Assembly: GCA_002394525.1 (NCBI GenBank)
Contig: DGUF01000088.1
Span: forward strand, 1-5,060
DNA length: 5,060 nt
Direction of reading: 5' to 3'
From: Lachnospiraceae bacterium UBA4317
GTDB lineage: Bacteria; Bacillota_A; Clostridia; Lachnospirales; Lachnospiraceae
Made by a program: the position numbers and the translations under genes. The notes under the pieces are model-generated. The model was not told where the DNA came from. It did no database searches and saw only the letters and a program-made list of their open reading frames with translations. This document shows, piece after piece, positions 1 through 4,626 of this stretch. The stretch's first letter is position 1; each line of letters opens with the position of its first letter.

Positions 1-848
1 ACCAGTTCCTGGCCAATATCCGGGAGGTGGACGCGATCGTCCATGTGGTGCGCTGCTTCGAGGATGAGAACGTGGTCCATGTGGACGGAAGCGTCGACCC
101 TTTGCGGGACATCGAGACCATCAATCTGGAGTTGGTCTTCGCCGACCTGGAGGTCCTGGAGCGACGCATTTCCAAGGTGGCCCGCACGGCCAAGATGGAC
201 AAGGAGGCCGGAAAGGAAATGGAGTTCCTCAAGAAGGTCCGCGACCATCTCGAGAGCGGAAAGCCCGCCTCCCTGCTGACGAAGGAGGGCCTGACGGAGG
301 ATGAGGAGAAATGGCTCCAGACCTATAATCTGCTCACCGACAAGCCGGTGATCTATGCCGCCAATGTGGCGGAGGATGACCTGGCCGACGACGGGGCCTC
401 CAATGCGGGCGTCCAGAAGGTCCGCGAATATGCCGCTCAGACGGGAAGCGAGGTCTTTGTCATCTGCGCCAGCATCGAATCCGAGATCGCGGAGCTGGAC
501 GATGATGAGAAGGCCATGTTCCTGGAGGACCTGGGCGTGAAGGAGGCCGGTCTGGACAAGCTGGTCAGGGCCAGCTACACGACCCTCGGTCTCATGAGCT
601 TCCTGACAGCCGGCGAGGACGAGACCCGGGCCTGGACGATCAGGATCGGCACCAAGGCTCCCCAGGCCGCCGGCAAGATCCACAGCGACTTCGAGCGCGG
701 CTTCATCAAGGCGGAGGTCGTCAACTACAAGACCCTGCTGGAGCTTGGCTCTCTCGCGGCCGCCCGCGAGAAGGGCCTGGTCGGCATGGAGGGCAAGGAC
801 TATGTCGTCAAGGACGGCGACGTCATCCTTTTCCGCTTCAATGTTTAA
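1..848 (+). CDS. ychF: Redox-regulated/ribosome-associated ATPase YchF (Obg-like family, OLA1 homologue), 5'-truncated by the window
   Basis: The reading frame is already open at the window edge: the first full codon is at 3, and the first residues, [19 protein letters not shown], are typical of the YchF G-domain interior. The GTG at 27 is therefore an internal Val, not a start. About 281 residues are visible; the family is about 365 long, so roughly 85 N-terminal residues, including the Walker A loop, lie outside. The nucleotide-specificity motif NVAE at 363-374 is the NxxE form that makes YchF bind ATP rather than GTP. A coiled-coil/helical insert lies around 120-330. The C-terminal TGS domain (about 618-845) contains [20 protein letters not shown] and ends in [12 protein letters not shown], as in the family. 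YchF proteins are cytosolic, bind ribosomes and influence translation and oxidative stress responses; that role is family knowledge. The gene ends with TAA, 101 bp before lgt, and no strong terminator follows, so read-through into lgt is possible. Confidence 0.96.
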   Translation, partial: QFLANIREVDAIVHVVRCFEDENVVHVDGSVDPLRDIETINLELVFADLEVLERRISKVARTAKMDKEAGKEMEFLKKVRDHLESGKPASLLTKEGLTEDEEKWLQTYNLLTDKPVIYAANVAEDDLADDGASNAGVQKVREYAAQTGSEVFVICASIESEIAELDDDEKAMFLEDLGVKEAGLDKLVRASYTTLGLMSFLTAGEDETRAWTIRIGTKAPQAAGKIHSDFERGFIKAEVVNYKTLLELGSLAAAREKGLVGMEGKDYVVKDGDVILFRFNV

Positions 849-949
849 GGAATAGATGGGATAAGGGGATTAAGTAACCCCCGACTCCTCGTCTCAGAGC
901 CTTTACGATACTATAGATTAAGTGTATTGCAGACTGAATAGGTGGATTT

Positions 950-1993
950 ATGCAGCAGATGATGGGAGATATGGATATAGCCTTTCCGAATCTGGGTATC
1001 TATCTTCGGAATGTTCCCAAGACGATCATGATCGGAAATTTCGGGATCGCCCTCTACGGGATCCTGATCGCGGCCGCGATGCTGACCGGCATCGTGATCG
1101 CCGCGCACATCGCAAAAAAGACGGGGCAGGATCCCGACCTCTACTGGGATGCCTTTCCCTGGATTGTGGTCTCTTCGATCGTCGGGGCCCGCATCTATTA
1201 TGTGGCCTTTATGTGGGACTTCTACAAGGATGACCTGCTGCAGATCTTCAACCTGCGGGGCGGGGGGCTTGCCATCTACGGCGGAATCATCCTGGCCGTG
1301 ATCGTCATCTTCCTTTTCTGCCGGCACAGGAAGGCGGATCCCCGCCTCTTTCTGGACACGATCGGCCACGGGCTTGTGATCGGCCAGGTCATCGGCAGGT
1401 GGGGCAACTTCTTTAACCGGGAGGTCTTCGGCGAGTATACAGACAGCCTTTTTGCCATGCGGCTGCCGGTCTCCATGGTTCGGGAATCCGATATCAGCCC
1501 TCTGATCCGCCAGCATATGGAGGCGGGGACCAACTATATCCAGGTCCATCCGACCTTTCTCTATGAGGGCCTCTGGAACCTCATGGTCTTCGTGATCCTC
1601 CTGCTTTACCGGAAGAGGAAAAAATTCAATGGAGAGCTCTTTCTGGTCTACCTGGCCGGATACGGAATCGGCCGCGCGGTCATTGAATATATCCGGACGG
1701 ACCAGCTCTATCTTCCCGGAACCCGGGTGCCGGTCTCCATGGTGCTGGGAATCGTCATTGCGGTCTGCTCTCTCTGCATGATCCTGATCGGCCGGCGCAG
1801 GGCAGCTGCAGCAGCATCGGGATCAACCGTCCCGGAATCAGCTGTCGCAGGGGCGACCGTTGCAGAATCACCCTCCGCAGAATCACCCGCCGCGGGATCT
1901 GCTCCTTCGGAGACAGACCCGGAAGTGCAGGCAGATCGGGAACAGACTGCAGAACTGCCGGAGAAGGATGAAAGAACAGATCAAGAACAATAA
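950..1993 (+). CDS. lgt: Prolipoprotein diacylglyceryl transferase Lgt with a long low-complexity C-terminal tail
   Basis: Lgt is an inner-membrane enzyme that transfers diacylglycerol from phosphatidylglycerol to the lipobox Cys of prelipoproteins, the first step of lipoprotein maturation. The 347-residue product shows the family signature GRWGNFFNREVFG at residues 149-161. It also has GGGLAIYGG at 104-112 (Tyr at the position of the catalytic-region His of the E. coli enzyme, a common variant in Gram-positives), HPTFLYE at 200-206 and GRAVIEYIRTD at 241-251. Hydrophobic segments lie near 28-53, 68-88, 107-124, 208-220, 230-246 and 260-281. The ATG at 950 is preceded by AGGTGG (940-945) with a short 4-nt gap; Met4, Met5 and Met8 are worse placed. 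The family is usually 260-300 residues, so residues ~284-347 are extra: Ala/Ser/Pro/Glu-rich, then acidic, probably disordered and, by the known Lgt topology, cytoplasmic. A strong terminator lies 123 bp downstream. Confidence 0.96.
   Translation: MQQMMGDMDIAFPNLGIYLRNVPKTIMIGNFGIALYGILIAAAMLTGIVIAAHIAKKTGQDPDLYWDAFPWIVVSSIVGARIYYVAFMWDFYKDDLLQIFNLRGGGLAIYGGIILAVIVIFLFCRHRKADPRLFLDTIGHGLVIGQVIGRWGNFFNREVFGEYTDSLFAMRLPVSMVRESDISPLIRQHMEAGTNYIQVHPTFLYEGLWNLMVFVILLLYRKRKKFNGELFLVYLAGYGIGRAVIEYIRTDQLYLPGTRVPVSMVLGIVIAVCSLCMILIGRRRAAAAASGSTVPESAVAGATVAESPSAESPAAGSAPSETDPEVQADREQTAELPEKDERTDQEQ
1862..1888 (+). repeat. 15-bp-period direct repeat inside the lgt tail
   Basis: The 12-mer GCAGAATCACCC occurs at 1862-1873 and again at 1877-1888, a period of 15 bp, or five codons. 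It encodes consecutive AESPS/AESPA units of the low-complexity Lgt tail. This looks like a small in-frame duplication; looser versions (PESAV, AGATV) precede it. It keeps frame, so the tail could grow or shrink by slippage without disturbing the enzyme core. Confidence 0.75.
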
Positions 1994-2116
1994 GGAACAG
2001 GCAAGTACTGAGCGGCAGCCCCAGGCGGCTGTATCAATGAATTTCTACAATATATATTGGCAAAACAATATAATCCAAAACGATTATATGAAGTGATCAG
2101 GTATTAAGCCTTACGG
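1994..2116. other. AT-rich patch between the lgt stop and its terminator
   Basis: The first part of the 439-bp gap between lgt and mraZ holds no convincing gene. Positions about 2031-2110 are strikingly AT-rich compared with the GC-rich flanks. They include a perfect 12-bp palindrome, CAATATATATTG, at 2048-2059 and a consensus-like TATAAT at 2069-2074 that lacks a recognisable -35 partner. A 19-codon ORF (2037-2096) is present but has only a weak AGGCGG upstream and a composition that simply follows the AT-richness. Its most likely status is the 3' untranslated region of the lgt transcript. Confidence 0.5.
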
Positions 2117-2148
2117 GCACACGATGCAAAACATCGTGTGCTTTTTTT
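2117..2148 (+). terminator. Strong intrinsic terminator downstream of lgt
   Basis: A perfect 10-bp stem, GCACACGATG (2117-2126) with CATCGTGTGC (2132-2141), encloses a 5-nt CAAAA loop and is followed at once by seven T residues (2142-2148). This is a textbook Rho-independent terminator acting on + strand transcripts. On the - strand there is no T-run after the stem, so it should be unidirectional. It should end the lgt (and any ychF-lgt) transcript and insulate the mraZ promoter. Confidence 0.93.
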
Positions 2149-2152
2149 ATGC

Positions 2153-2173
2153 GCCATCCGGCATGGCCTTTTT
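2153..2173 (+). terminator. Small hairpin plus T-tract in repeat unit 1 (auxiliary terminator candidate)
   Basis: GCCAT (2153-2157) pairs with ATGGC (2163-2167) around the loop CCGGC, followed by C and five T residues (2169-2173). The 5-bp stem is short for an efficient terminator, but it lies only four nucleotides after the T-run of the main lgt terminator and could act as a back-up. Confidence 0.5.
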
Positions 2174-2179
2174 AACTGC

Positions 2180-2200
2180 GCTATCCGGCATAGCCTCTTT
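2180..2200 (+). terminator. Small hairpin plus T-rich tract in repeat unit 2 (auxiliary terminator candidate)
   Basis: GCTAT (2180-2184) pairs with ATAGC (2190-2194) around the same CCGGC loop as unit 1, followed by CTCTTT. Relative to unit 1, the middle base pair has changed from C-G to T-A on both sides, so the hairpin is kept despite the substitutions. The T-tract is interrupted, so termination strength is doubtful. Confidence 0.45.
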
Positions 2201-2209
2201 ATATGCGGA

Positions 2210-2243
2210 TGCCGGCAGGGGTCTTTTTGCCCAGATGCCGGCA
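2210..2243. repeat. TGCCGGCA pair able to form a larger stem-loop
   Basis: The 8-bp palindrome TGCCGGCA occurs at 2210-2217 and 2236-2243. Because it is its own reverse complement, the two copies are both direct and inverted repeats and can pair. Inside, GGG (2218-2220) can add pairs with CCC (2230-2232). No T-run follows the second copy. It may be a structured element or just the degenerate end of the 27-bp repeat array. Confidence 0.5.
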
Positions 2244-2288
2244 CGCTCCCGTATCGTTATTCCGCTCTGGATTGAAGCGGTATGAGGC

Positions 2289-2310
2289 CTGCGGCGGCAA
2301 AAGGCCGCAG
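2289..2310. repeat. Inverted repeat (7-bp stem) upstream of the mraZ promoter
   Basis: CTGCGGC (2289-2295) and GCCGCAG (2304-2310) form a perfect 7-bp stem with an 8-nt loop, GGCAAAAG. There is no T-run on either strand, so it is not a standard intrinsic terminator. It lies about 57 bp upstream of the mraZ -35 element. Its function is unknown. Confidence 0.45.
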
Positions 2311-2325
2311 ACAGGACAGGCACCG

Positions 2326-2350
2326 CTCGAACATAGCTCGAACACTCGAA
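2326..2350 (+). repeat. Triple CTCGAA direct repeat upstream of the mraZ promoter
   Basis: CTCGAA occurs at 2326-2331, 2337-2342 and 2345-2350; the first two sit in identical GCTCGAACA 9-mers that are 11 bp apart, roughly one helical turn. The array ends 16 bp before the predicted -35 box. That position would suit an activator or a second regulator of the dcw promoter, but no known binding motif is matched. Confidence 0.45.
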
Positions 2351-2366
2351 AATACATGCAAAGGCC

Positions 2367-2395
2367 TTGAAATGTGGATGTCAAGTTGCTATTAT
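2367..2395 (+). promoter_or_regulatory. Predicted sigma-A promoter of mraZ and the dcw cluster
   Basis: TTGAAA (2367-2372, 5/6 to the -35 consensus) and TATTAT (2390-2395, 5/6 to the -10) are separated by exactly 17 bp. A TG at 2387-2388 gives an extended -10. Transcription would start near 2402, giving a leader of about 31 nt before the mraZ ATG. It is the best promoter-like sequence in the window, and it sits downstream of the lgt terminator where a dcw promoter is expected. Confidence 0.82.
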
Positions 2396-2402
2396 TGACA
2401 TA

Positions 2403-2429
2403 AAAGTGGGTAAAAGTGGAGGAAAGTGG
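2403..2429 (+). promoter_or_regulatory. MraZ-box operator: three AAAGTGG repeats at 10-bp period
   Basis: AAAGTGG is repeated without error at 2403-2409, 2413-2419 and 2423-2429, with 3-nt spacers (GTA, AGG). The 10-bp period places all three on one face of the helix, which suits the ring-shaped MraZ oligomer contacting successive sites. MraZ proteins are known to bind tandem GTG-containing boxes of this kind in front of their own gene. Here the array covers the predicted start of transcription and the whole leader, so bound MraZ should block initiation or promoter escape. The mraZ Shine-Dalgarno sequence is embedded in it. Confidence 0.85.
2418..2422 (+). promoter_or_regulatory. mraZ ribosome binding site GGAGG, inside the MraZ boxes
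   Basis: GGAGG is built from the last two G of box 2 and the AGG spacer, 10 nt before the ATG at 2433. It supports 2433 as start rather than the longer in-frame possibility at 2367, which lies upstream of the predicted transcription start. Confidence 0.75.
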
Positions 2430-2432
2430 CGA

Positions 2433-2864
2433 ATGTTCATGGGTACCTATGATCATTCTCTCGACGCAAAAGGGAGGGTGATCGTTCCTTCCAAGTTCAG
2501 AGAGGCGCTGGGAGACAGATTCGTGATCACACGAAGCCTGGACCCCTGCCTGTGCGTCTATGACATGCCTGCCTGGGAGCGCTTCGTGCAGAAGCTTTCC
2601 GGGCTTCCTTACAATACCCGCAAACAGCGTGAGCTGGTCCGCTTTTTCATGTCGTCCGCGACGGAGGTGGAGCCGGACAAGCAGGGCAGGATCCTCCTGC
2701 CTCAGAAGCTCCGCACCCACGCCCATATTGAAAAGAATGTGGTGCTCCTCGGCGTTGGAGCCCGGATCGAGATCTGGGATCCGGAGACCTACGAGAACGA
2801 CGGCATCAGCGATGACATGAATGAGATCGCAGAGGAGCTGCTTGGAAACGGTTTTGAGATCTGA
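2433..2864 (+). CDS. mraZ: Division/cell wall cluster transcriptional regulator MraZ
   Basis: The 143-residue product begins MFMGTYDHSLDAKGR, the standard MraZ opening, and has the usual family length. It carries two SpoVT/AbrB-like half domains. The first contains DAKGR at residues 11-15 followed by VIVPSKFR; the second contains DKQGR at 82-86 followed by ILLPQKLR. These DxxGR motifs mark the DNA-binding face. MraZ forms ring-shaped oligomers in the cytoplasm and controls the dcw operon, usually as a repressor of its own promoter. The three AAAGTGG boxes directly upstream fit this role. The start at 2433 is preferred because of the conserved N-terminus and GGAGG at 2418-2422; Met3 at 2439 is a less likely alternative. 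As first gene of the cluster it is followed after 112 bp by rsmH. Confidence 0.97.
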   Translation: MFMGTYDHSLDAKGRVIVPSKFREALGDRFVITRSLDPCLCVYDMPAWERFVQKLSGLPYNTRKQRELVRFFMSSATEVEPDKQGRILLPQKLRTHAHIEKNVVLLGVGARIEIWDPETYENDGISDDMNEIAEELLGNGFEI

Positions 2865-2965
2865 TGAGAACGGGTTGATCGAGCGGAGGCGTGATGGGAG
2901 CGATCCCGGAGCAAATCTGTGAAGGCCGCATCTGAAACGGGAAAACCCGGGTCCGGGCATCTGAT

Positions 2966-2969
2966 GGAG
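2966..2969 (+). promoter_or_regulatory. Shine-Dalgarno sequence deciding the GTG start of rsmH
   Basis: GGAG lies 7 nt before the GTG at 2977, and the encoded start [14 protein letters not shown] matches the conserved RsmH N-terminus. The 112-bp mraZ-rsmH spacer contains short GC-rich inverted repeats (for example CGGG-AAAA-CCCG at 2938-2949) but no T-run, so nothing in it argues against co-transcription. Confidence 0.65.
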
Positions 2970-2976
2970 AACTGCT

Positions 2977-3963
2977 GTGGAATTCAAACATACATCTGTA
3001 CTACTGGAGGAGGTCCTGGAGGGCCTCAATATCCGCCCGGACGGCATCTATGTCGACGGAACGCTGGGCGGCGGCGGACATTCCTTTCACATCGCCGAAC
3101 GGCTCACGGAGGGAGGCTGCCTGATCGGGATCGATCAGGACGAGGATGCCCTCCGCGCAGCGGGAGAGCGGCTGGCGCCGTTTGCGGACCGGGTCTCCTT
3201 TGTACATGACAATTATGAAAATATGGAAAATGCCGTGCGCGGATGGCTGGCGGATCACCCGGACAAGGCCCGCGCCGGTGCGGACGGGACTTCGGGAAGC
3301 GTGGACGGCATTCTGCTGGACCTGGGCGTCTCATCCTATCAGCTCGACAATCCCGAGAGGGGATTCTCCTACCGGGCCGACGCGCCGCTGGATATGCGCA
3401 TGGACCGCTCTGCCGCACTGAGTGCCCGTGATATCGTCAATACCTGGACGGCCCAGGAGCTGACCAGGATCCTGCGGGAGTACGGCGAAGAGAAGATGGC
3501 GGCAAAGATCGCCGCCAACATCGTGCGGGCCCGCGAGGAAAGCCCCCTGGAGACGACCGGACAACTGGTGCAGATCATTGAAAAATCCATCCCCATGAAG
3601 ATGCGGGAGAGGGGCGGCAACCCCTGCAAGCGGACCTTTCAGGCGATCCGGATCGCCTGCAACCGGGAGCTGGAAGTCCTGGAGGACTCCCTCGACACCA
3701 TGATCGACATGCTGGCTCCGGGCGGAAGGCTCTGCATCATCACCTTCCATTCCCTGGAGGACCGGATCGTCAAGAACGCCTTCCGCAGGAATGAAAAGCC
3801 CTGCACCTGCCCGCCCGAGTTCCCGGTCTGCGTCTGCGGAAAGGTTTCAAAGGGCAGAGTGGTCACCAGAAAGCCCATCCTGCCGGGGCGGGAGGAACTG
3901 GACCAGAACAGGAGGTCCGCCAGTGCCAAGCTGCGTATCTTTGAGCGCGCACCGGAGGACTGA
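2977..3963 (+). CDS. rsmH: 16S rRNA (cytosine(1402)-N(4))-methyltransferase RsmH (MraW)
   Basis: RsmH uses S-adenosylmethionine to methylate N4 of C1402 in the ribosomal P site of 16S rRNA. The 328-residue product shows the SAM-binding segment [12 protein letters not shown] (25-36) with GIDQDEDAL (51-59). Next come [33 protein letters not shown] (111-143), [18 protein letters not shown] (218-235) and [21 protein letters not shown] (247-267), all family hallmarks. The end, [10 protein letters not shown], is also typical. Residues ~92-108 ([17 protein letters not shown]) form a polar insert relative to the Bacillus protein as I remember it. Cys276, Cys278, Cys285 and Cys287 form a CxC-x6-CxC cluster that might bind a metal; a similar cluster seems usual in clostridial RsmH. 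Translation starts at GTG. The gene lies in its normal dcw place between mraZ and ftsL, and ends 47 bp before the next start. Confidence 0.97.
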   Translation: MEFKHTSVLLEEVLEGLNIRPDGIYVDGTLGGGGHSFHIAERLTEGGCLIGIDQDEDALRAAGERLAPFADRVSFVHDNYENMENAVRGWLADHPDKARAGADGTSGSVDGILLDLGVSSYQLDNPERGFSYRADAPLDMRMDRSAALSARDIVNTWTAQELTRILREYGEEKMAAKIAANIVRAREESPLETTGQLVQIIEKSIPMKMRERGGNPCKRTFQAIRIACNRELEVLEDSLDTMIDMLAPGGRLCIITFHSLEDRIVKNAFRRNEKPCTCPPEFPVCVCGKVSKGRVVTRKPILPGREELDQNRRSASAKLRIFERAPED

Positions 3964-4010
3964 GGAAAGACTCGCAGGCAAGTCCTGCATTACGGAAAGA
4001 GGTCGGAAAT

Positions 4011-4439
4011 ATGGCAGTACGATTACCCGGGGAACAGCGCAGACGCGCGTCCGGAGCCCTCACCGTCAGTGAGGGAAATCTGGCGGCGGCCCGCACCAGA
4101 CAGCGCATCAGCGGCACCACGATGAGCCTGTCCAGGGTCATCGTCATGCTGGCCCTCATGGCCGCCATGACGGCCGCCCTGATCGGCTACATCAAGCTGC
4201 AGACGGATGTCACGGCGAGCTCCCAGAACATCGCGGATCTGGAACAGCAGCTGAGCGAGATGAAGGCGGAGAATGATGCCGCCTACAATGAGATCAATGA
4301 CAGCATCAGCCTGGAGGAGGTCCGGGAGAAGGCGATCAAGGACCTGGGCATGAAATATGCCGACAGAGACCAGGTCGTCGTCTACTCGGGGGCGGAAGAG
4401 GACGCCGTCCATCAGGTGTCGGAAGTCGGCGGAAAATGA
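4011..4439 (+). CDS. ftsL: FtsL-like cell division protein (bitopic membrane protein, septum formation initiator family)
   Basis: The 142-residue product has a basic, Arg-rich cytoplasmic N-terminus (residues 1-42), one membrane segment at about 43-62 (VIVMLALMAAMTAALIGYIK), and an extracellular helix with heptad-like hydrophobic spacing at about 66-98 (IADLEQQLSEMKAEND). The distal motif LEEVREKAIKDLGMKYADRDQVVVY (101-125) is the conserved end of FtsL/DivIC-type proteins. FtsL joins DivIB/FtsQ and DivIC/FtsB to form the complex that activates the septal synthase FtsW and its class B PBP. Sequence alone hardly separates FtsL from DivIC, but position between rsmH and a class B PBP gene argues strongly for FtsL. 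The ATG at 4011 has AGAGG (3998-4002) 8 nt upstream. The next gene begins after an unusually long ~187-bp spacer. Confidence 0.88.
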   Translation: MAVRLPGEQRRRASGALTVSEGNLAAARTRQRISGTTMSLSRVIVMLALMAAMTAALIGYIKLQTDVTASSQNIADLEQQLSEMKAENDAAYNEINDSISLEEVREKAIKDLGMKYADRDQVVVYSGAEEDAVHQVSEVGGK

Positions 4440-4455
4440 TGGCTGCATCGGCATA

Positions 4456-4487
4456 GATCCGGCGCGGCCCGGAAGGCGCTGTGGATC
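4456..4487. repeat. GC-rich imperfect stem-loop in the ftsL-PBP spacer
   Basis: GATCC (4456-4460) pairs with GGATC (4483-4487), and GCGC (4462-4465) with GCGC (4476-4479). A G/TGT asymmetry lies between the two helices and the apical loop has 10 nt. No T-run follows, so it is not an intrinsic terminator by itself. It could stabilise an mRNA end or be part of a leader structure for the PBP gene. Confidence 0.45.
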
Positions 4488-4553
4488 CGGGAACTACGAA
4501 TCCTACGGGCTGACAGCAGCTGACAAAAAGAGCCGGATTTTTTTGAGACAGAG

Positions 4554-4574
4554 TATTCCGAGCCGGAATATTTT
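4554..4574 (+). terminator. Weak terminator/attenuator-like hairpin upstream of the PBP gene
   Basis: TATTCCG (4554-4560) pairs perfectly with CGGAATA (4564-4570) around a 3-nt AGC loop, followed by four T residues (4571-4574) and, after AAGAAG, six more T residues (4581-4586). The stem is AT-rich and short, so termination is probably partial at best. The octamer GAGCCGGA occurs at 4530-4537 and again at 4560-4567, 30 bp apart. In its first copy it is followed by seven T residues. Confidence 0.4.
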
Positions 4575-4614
4575 AAGAAGTTTTTTAGACGGAAAGGGAC
4601 AGAGAAAGTTGGAC

Positions 4615-4619
4615 AGGAG
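4615..4619 (+). promoter_or_regulatory. Shine-Dalgarno sequence supporting a GTG start of the PBP gene
   Basis: AGGAG lies 7 nt before GTG at 4627. The frame is open far upstream with no in-frame ATG there, so the start must be chosen by the ribosome binding site. The alternative TTG at 4609 has only AAAGGGA about 10 nt upstream, and the TTG at 4543 has no good site. Confidence 0.6.
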
Positions 4620-4626
4620 CAGCAGA

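Larger units (their letters stand above)
2150..2230 (+). repeat. 27-bp tandem repeat, two good units and a degenerate third
   Basis: Units start with TGCG at 2150, 2177 and 2204. Units 1 and 2 are identical at 22 of 27 positions by my count, and unit 3 agrees with unit 1 at about 16 of 27. All share the CCGGCA core (2158-2163, 2185-2190, 2212-2217), and a fourth core occurs at 2238-2243. Each of the first three units ends in a T-rich stretch. The array lies directly behind the lgt terminator. Confidence 0.75.

Noticed and set aside
27..29. GTG as start of ychF
   Set aside because: The frame is open upstream and already encodes conserved YchF sequence (QFLANIRE), so this codon is internal.
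865..881. GGGG...CCCC hairpin after ychF as terminator
   Set aside because: Only four G-C pairs around a 9-nt loop with no T-run; too weak to call.
911..1549. 212-codon open frame on the - strand inside lgt
   Set aside because: Fully antisense to the conserved Lgt core; Asp/His/Pro-rich composition is typical of a shadow frame.
2037..2096. 19-codon ORF (MNFYNIYWQNNIIQNDYMK) after lgt
   Set aside because: The Asn/Tyr/Ile content just mirrors the AT-rich DNA. The ribosome binding site is weak, and there is no downstream gene to be regulated before the terminator.
2150..2243. CRISPR-like array
   Set aside because: The repeats are contiguous with no spacers, degenerate, and there are no cas genes.
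2325..2350. LexA/SOS box
   Set aside because: CGAAC half-sites are present but only as direct repeats; the required inverted GTTCG half is missing.
2395..2400. TTGACA as a perfect -35 box
   Set aside because: A matching -10 would fall near 2418-2423, on the ribosome binding site GGAGGAAAG, which does not resemble TATAAT. The TTGAAA-17-TATTAT pair is far better.
2367..2432. Upstream extension of mraZ to position 2367
   Set aside because: This stretch contains the predicted -35/-10 and the MraZ boxes, and the conserved MFMGTYDH N-terminus begins at 2433.
2894..2935. 13-codon ORF (MGAIPEQICEGRI) between mraZ and rsmH, with GGAGG at 2885-2889
   Set aside because: The gap from GGAGG to the ATG is only 4 nt, the peptide has no leader-like codon bias, and such an ORF is expected by chance.
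2199..3047. 282-codon open frame on the - strand covering the mraZ region
   Set aside because: It lies antisense to the well-supported mraZ gene, its promoter and operator, and the start of rsmH. Its protein is Arg/Pro/Ser-rich with no recognisable domain. GC-rich codon use on the + strand explains the openness.
4023..4454. 143-codon open frame on the - strand opposite ftsL
   Set aside because: Antisense to the FtsL-like gene, no family resemblance and no terminator or promoter of its own.
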